Positions 31,360-32,080 of a stretch of DNA of 32,080 nucleotides are shown piece after piece (within the stretch, counting starts at the first letter, position 1; each line of letters starts with the position of its first letter). The notes beneath the pieces were generated by a model. The model saw only the letters and a list, made by a program, of their open reading frames with translations. It was not told the origin of the DNA and did not search any database. The position numbers were made by a program, and so were the translations under genes. The stretch covers positions 1-32,080 of the forward strand of contig CAIZLW010000070.1 in the NCBI GenBank assembly GCA_903933915.1. The letters are read 5' to 3'. The DNA comes from an uncultured beta proteobacterium (GTDB taxonomy: Bacteria; Pseudomonadota; Gammaproteobacteria; Burkholderiales; SG8-41).

Positions 31360-32080
31360 AACGGGAAACCGCAACCCAGATACCAGTGACCATTCTTACC
31401 GGTTTTCTGGGAACGGGTAAAACCACTTTGCTAAACCGTATCCTGCGTGAAGATCATGGTTTGCGCATCGCAGTGATTGAAAACGAGTTTGGCGAAGCAG
31501 GCATTGACAATGAAATCCTGCTGCAGGAGCGTCAGGAGCAAATTGTCGAGATGAACAACGGCTGCATCTGCTGCACCGTCCGAGGGGATCTGGTGCGCAT
31601 TCTTGGTGAGCTGAAATCGAAACGCAGCAGCGGTGTCCTGAAGTTCGACTGGGTGGTGATCGAAACGACGGGGCTGGCGGACCCGGCTCCTGTCGCACAG
31701 ACCTTTTTTGTTGATGAAGAAGTCTCCGGTGATTACCGCCTCGACGCGATCATTACCGTCGTTGACGCAAAACACGGTTCCATGCAGCTTGATGAGCATC
31801 ACGAAGCGCAGGAGCAGGTCGGATTCGCTGACCGTATTCTGCTGTCCAAGACCGATCTGGTGAGCGGCGGAGATGTTGAAGCGCTGCAAAAGCGGCTGCA
31901 TGCAATCAACCCGCGAGCGCCGATTTTGCCGGTAGTGTTCGGCAGCGTTGATGTTGCTGAGGTCCTCGACATCCACGGATTCAGGCTGGACACCATATTG
32001 CAGGTGGATCCGGCTTTTCTGGAGGATGTCACCCACGAGCACGACGATGACATCGGCTCATTCGCATACCGCGATGCCGA
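31356..32080 (+). CDS. CobW/COG0523-family zinc-linked GTPase (3' partial)
   Basis: 241 codons are visible before the window ends. ATG 31356 overlaps the previous stop (ATGA) and has AGGAG 7 nt upstream. The G3E GTPase motifs are in order: Walker A GFLGTGKTT (16-24), the metal-binding GCICC (69-73), IETTGLADP (Walker B/switch region) and SKTD (164-167, the NKxD equivalent). An acidic/His segment (THEHDDDIG) begins near the end, probably the start of the metal-binding linker before the CobW C-terminal domain. The family acts as GTP-dependent metal chaperones; members in Zur regulons deliver zinc to client enzymes under zinc starvation. The client here is unknown, and the C-terminal domain is outside the window. 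Confidence 0.93.
   Translation, partial: MKRETATQIPVTILTGFLGTGKTTLLNRILREDHGLRIAVIENEFGEAGIDNEILLQERQEQIVEMNNGCICCTVRGDLVRILGELKSKRSSGVLKFDWVVIETTGLADPAPVAQTFFVDEEVSGDYRLDAIITVVDAKHGSMQLDEHHEAQEQVGFADRILLSKTDLVSGGDVEALQKRLHAINPRAPILPVVFGSVDVAEVLDIHGFRLDTILQVDPAFLEDVTHEHDDDIGSFAYRDA

Overview
This is a GC-rich, gene-dense chromosomal segment that reads as a betaproteobacterium, probably Burkholderiales or a close relative. The evidence is the metK / lpxL-type acyltransferase pair / dapF / DUF484 / xerC block, the ahcY-metF operon led by SAH riboswitches, a Bug/TctC-type periplasmic binding protein, pteridine reductase next to ttcA, and a Zur / ZIP transporter / CobW zinc locus. The species cannot be named from the sequence alone. 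No rRNA, tRNA, IS element, prophage or CRISPR array was seen.

Layout. 1-4.5 kb: polyphosphate and phosphate genes, with a truncated polyP:AMP phosphotransferase facing a leftward rpiA-phoU-ppx run. 4.6-11.5 kb: rightward ilvA, soluble lytic transglycosylase, NDUFA9-like SDR, CCA-adding enzyme with a lost HD site, a glutathione transferase and an exported intradiol dioxygenase-like protein. 11.5-13.4 kb: leftward midA-type methyltransferase and a diheme cytochrome c. 13.4-15.1 kb: pteridine reductase and ttcA. 15.1-17.9 kb: a TctC receptor divergent from an unusual open frame that joins a Cro/YdaS-like helix-turn-helix to an alanine-glyoxylate-type aminotransferase. 17.9-23.0 kb: leftward mgtE, and the activated-methyl-cycle genes metK, ahcY and metF. 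23.1-29.3 kb: two lipid A acyltransferases, a CoA-binding protein, dapF, DUF484, xerC, an RlmI-type methyltransferase, and yidD on the opposite strand. 29.5-32.1 kb: a probable zinc operon made of a Fur/Zur regulator, a ZIP importer, a HisI-like paralog without its metal ligands, and a CobW/COG0523 GTPase cut by the window end.

How the genes work together. MetK makes SAM, AhcY removes the SAH left by methyltransferases, and MetF supplies methyl-THF. The ahcY-metF transcript appears to start at a TATAAT box inside the metK 3' end and to carry two consecutive SAH aptamers before ahcY. The pseudoknot strand of the first aptamer is also the 5' arm of a terminator-like hairpin between the two. This predicts SAH-dependent antitermination followed by a second SAH check at the ribosome binding site. 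It is the strongest candidate for an undescribed arrangement here.

Other points of interest are the metal-ligand-free HisI paralog in the zinc operon, the HTH-aminotransferase fusion with repeats at its own promoter, and the CCA enzyme whose HD phosphohydrolase motif has been deleted. All functional calls come from reading motifs and context; no database search was run.
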